Shown here piece by piece: positions 61,935 through 64,000 of a stretch of 64,000 bases of DNA (the first letter of the stretch is position 1; every line of letters begins with the position of its first letter). This DNA comes from Clostridia bacterium (GTDB taxonomy: Bacteria > Bacillota > Clostridia > Monoglobales > Monoglobaceae). A model generated the notes under the pieces. The model did not search any database. It had not been told where the DNA came from and saw only the letters and a list, made by a program, of their open reading frames with translations. The translations under genes and the position numbers were made by a program. Location of the stretch: assembly GCA_017546145.1 (NCBI GenBank), contig JAFYXN010000009.1, positions 1 through 64,000 on the forward strand, in the 5' to 3' direction.

Positions 61935-62810
61935 ATGAAATCATTTTCACAAAAGACAAAAGAGAGCCTTTGCAAGACTGCGATGGGCAGACCATGCTGT
62001 ATTGATGCGGAAATGATGGGCATACTAATCTTTGCAGGAAGGCTGAAGGGCAATACAATCAGGGTTTCATCCGAAAGCAGTCAGATTATGAAACGCTTCG
62101 CAGTGCTGATAAAGAGGTGCTGCGGTGAAACAACCTTGGTTAAGGAATCGAAAAGCAGCTGTTTTTGTAGTATTTCAAATAAAAAGATTATTGACATGAT
62201 ACTTAAATATGAAACAGGCAGTGAAAAAATTTCGGAATTGTTTGCAAAGGATGAGTGCTGCAAAAGCGCCTTCCTTCGCGGTGCGTTTTTGGGCGGCGGA
62301 ATAATTGTTGACCCGAACAAAACATACAACATGGAGTTCATAACATCAAGCGAGAGAATCCATCGGGATTTTAAAGAGCTTCTTGAGGAAATGGAACTTG
62401 ATTTTAAATCTGCAAGACGAAAGGGCAGTTTTGTTTTGTATTCAAAAAGCAGCGATACGGTATGTGATGCTCTTACTCACATGGGAGCGGTCAGCGCTCA
62501 GATGCAGATTATAAATTTGAGGATTGAAAGAGAATTAAGAAGTGACCTTAACCGTGTCAGCAACGGAGAAATAGCAAACATGGACAAGGTGTTTGATGCG
62601 GCAGCACGGCAGCTTGCGGCAATCAACAAAATAGAAGAAACCATGGGAATAAGAAATCTTCCGGATGACCTCCAGGAGGTAGCAGTGGCAAGACTTAACA
62701 ACAAGGATTTAAGCCTTGATGCTTTGGGGAAAAAACTAAGTCCACCGCTTACTAAGTCCGGAGTAAATCATAGACTAAGAAGAATTATAGAAATTGCAGA
62801 AAAACAGTAA
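61935..62810 (+). CDS. whiA: WhiA-type DNA-binding protein
   Basis: Start ATG 61935 after GGGAGGA; the longer frame runs back through murB. The 291-residue protein has N-terminal homing-endonuclease-like domain (SFLQKT-type opening SFSQKTKESLCK, FLRGAFLGGGIIVDPNKTYNMEF) and a C-terminal helix-turn-helix (LPDDLQEVAVARLNNKDLSLDALGKKLSPPLTKSGVNHRLRRI). WhiA regulates cell division/sporulation in actinobacteria and chromosome segregation in Bacillus. Confidence 0.95.
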   Translation: MKSFSQKTKESLCKTAMGRPCCIDAEMMGILIFAGRLKGNTIRVSSESSQIMKRFAVLIKRCCGETTLVKESKSSCFCSISNKKIIDMILKYETGSEKISELFAKDECCKSAFLRGAFLGGGIIVDPNKTYNMEFITSSERIHRDFKELLEEMELDFKSARRKGSFVLYSKSSDTVCDALTHMGAVSAQMQIINLRIERELRSDLNRVSNGEIANMDKVFDAAARQLAAINKIEETMGIRNLPDDLQEVAVARLNNKDLSLDALGKKLSPPLTKSGVNHRLRRIIEIAEKQ

Positions 62811-62861
62811 GATTAAATTTTGCAAACACTTGCAGAATCAGAAAGGACAGGTGTCGGATTT

Positions 62862-64000
62862 ATGGCATTTGCTCATTTACATACGCATACAGCATACAGC
62901 CTTCTTGACGGCGAGGGTACAATAAAAAAGGTTCTTGACCGCGCAAAGGAGCTGGGACAGACCGCTATGGCGATAACTGACCACGGCTGTATGTTTGGAG
63001 TTATTGATTTTTATGAATATGCAAAAAGCATTGGAATAAAGCCTGTTCTGGGCTGTGAGGTTTATGTTGCGGCAAGAGGCAGAAAGGACAAAATTCACGA
63101 ACTTGATTCATCAAGCTCGCATCTGATTCTGCTTGCAAAAAACAATACAGGCTATAAAAATCTTATGAATATTGTTTCAATTGGCTATGTTGAAGGCTTT
63201 TACTATAAGCCCCGAATAGATATGGAGGTCTTGCGCGAGAACAGCGAGGGAATTATTGCGCTCAGCGCTTGTATGATAGGAGTATTATCAAAAAAAATAC
63301 TTGCTGGGAATTATGACGAGGCAAAAAAATCGGCACAGGAATTTATCAGCATATTTGGTCGGGAAAACTATTTTATTGAAATTCAGGACCACGGGATTTA
63401 TGAGCAGAAAATGCTCAACCGTGAGCTTATACGGCTTGCGCGTGAGCTTGACCTTGGTATAGTTGCAACCAATGATATACACTATGTAAAGCAACAGGAT
63501 GCAGAGTTTCAGGATGTGCTTATGTGTATACAGATGGGTAAGACTGTATATGATGAAGACAGAATGAAAATGTCAAGCGACCAGATGTTTGTAAAGTCGG
63601 AGGAAGAGATGTCCGAGCTGTTTTCGTATATTCCGGAAGCGATAGAGAATACGCAAAAGATTGCAGATATGTGTGAGGTCGAAATTGAATTTGGCAAGCT
63701 GCATTTGCCGAAGTTTGAACTGCCCGAGGGTTACACTTCGGTAACATATTTGCGCGAGCTTTGCGAAAATGGTCTTGTAAAGCGTTATCCCGATGCGTGG
63801 GAATCAGTCAAAGAACGTCTTGACTATGAGCTTGCAACAATTGAGAATATGGGATATGTGGATTATTTCCTTATAGTGTGGGATTTTATTCACTTTGCGC
63901 GTCAGAATGGGATAATGGTTGGCCCCGGCAGAGGCAGTGCTGCAGGCAGTATAGTTTCGTATTGTCTTGCAATCACCAATATTGACCCTATTAAATATGA
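62862..64000 (+). CDS. dnaE: DNA polymerase III alpha subunit (DnaE), 5' part
   Basis: Starts at ATG 62862 (AGGTG 8 bp upstream) and is open through the right edge; about 379 codons are visible, roughly a third of a full Dna[19 protein letters not shown] is the PHP-domain opening with the metal-binding Hx[14 protein letters not shown] and GCEVYVA follow; [28 protein letters not shown] is the start of the polymerase palm region. It is the replicative (or error-prone) C-family polymerase subunit. Confidence 0.95.
   Translation, partial: MAFAHLHTHTAYSLLDGEGTIKKVLDRAKELGQTAMAITDHGCMFGVIDFYEYAKSIGIKPVLGCEVYVAARGRKDKIHELDSSSSHLILLAKNNTGYKNLMNIVSIGYVEGFYYKPRIDMEVLRENSEGIIALSACMIGVLSKKILAGNYDEAKKSAQEFISIFGRENYFIEIQDHGIYEQKMLNRELIRLARELDLGIVATNDIHYVKQQDAEFQDVLMCIQMGKTVYDEDRMKMSSDQMFVKSEEEMSELFSYIPEAIENTQKIADMCEVEIEFGKLHLPKFELPEGYTSVTYLRELCENGLVKRYPDAWESVKERLDYELATIENMGYVDYFLIVWDFIHFARQNGIMVGPGRGSAAGSIVSYCLAITNIDPIKY

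Overview
The window reads as a chromosomal segment of a moderately AT-rich, anaerobic, endospore-forming Firmicute, most likely class Clostridia. Sporulation genes are present (spoIVA, spoIIGA-sigE, cwlD, a spoIVFB-like protease), together with a Firmicute-type primary-metabolism/translation block (yicC-remA-gmk-rpoZ-priA-def-fmt-rsmB-rlmN-prpC-prkC-rsgA-rpe-thiN), HPr kinase, RqcH, and the [FeFe]-hydrogenase maturase HydF. Genes sit in short operons with strong AGGAGG-like ribosome sites, SigA-type promoters and many intrinsic terminators. I see no tRNA, rRNA, CRISPR array, insertion sequence or prophage structural module.

Layout. 1-2.15 kb: AT-rich accessory cassette with the tail of a possible immunity gene, a polymorphic toxin (MuF-like Zn motif, pre-toxin helices, C-terminal type-50 toxin domain) and a small acidic putative immunity protein, bracketed by a 26-bp direct repeat that is also a terminator hairpin. 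2.2-11.4 kb: metabolism and transport (FAD oxidoreductase, DUF2238-like membrane protein, CLC antiporter, CPA2 antiporter, L-fucose isomerase with divergent AraC regulator, HAD phosphatase, MgtC-like protein). 11.5-14.5 kb: isolated AT-rich transcription unit with two different radical SAM proteins and a DUF4430 lipoprotein. 14.5-30.3 kb: rqcH, then the yicC-to-thiN block. 30.3-32 kb: secreted protein with a duplicated domain. 32-38 kb: spoIVFB-like pair, divergent from the TIGR03960/TIGR03936 pair, then L21, L27 and Obg. 38-43.5 kb: spoIVA, HAD, lipid kinase-like protein, hydF, nucleotidyltransferase. 43.6-47.9 kb: a divergent type IIA topoisomerase B/A pair. 48-50.5 kb: cwlD and spoIIGA-sigE. 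50.6-59.8 kb: pgi, small P-loop protein, thrC, phosphoesterase, tig-clpP-clpX, lipoprotein, isochorismatase-like hydrolase, DUF896. 59.9-64 kb: hprK-murB-whiA-dnaE (dnaE runs off the right edge).

Most of the window is core genome. The parts that deserve attention are the toxin cassette and its flanking repeats, the radical SAM/lipoprotein unit, the correlated loss of the Prp protease gene and the L27 N-terminal extension, the divergent topoisomerase pair with Ala at the quinolone-contact serine position, an SpoIVFA-position protein lacking a LytM domain, two apparent leader attenuators (CLC, MgtC), and absences from otherwise conserved gene orders (coaBC, rapZ, yvcK). None of these is proven to be a new system; the radical SAM triad and the toxin cassette are the best candidates.
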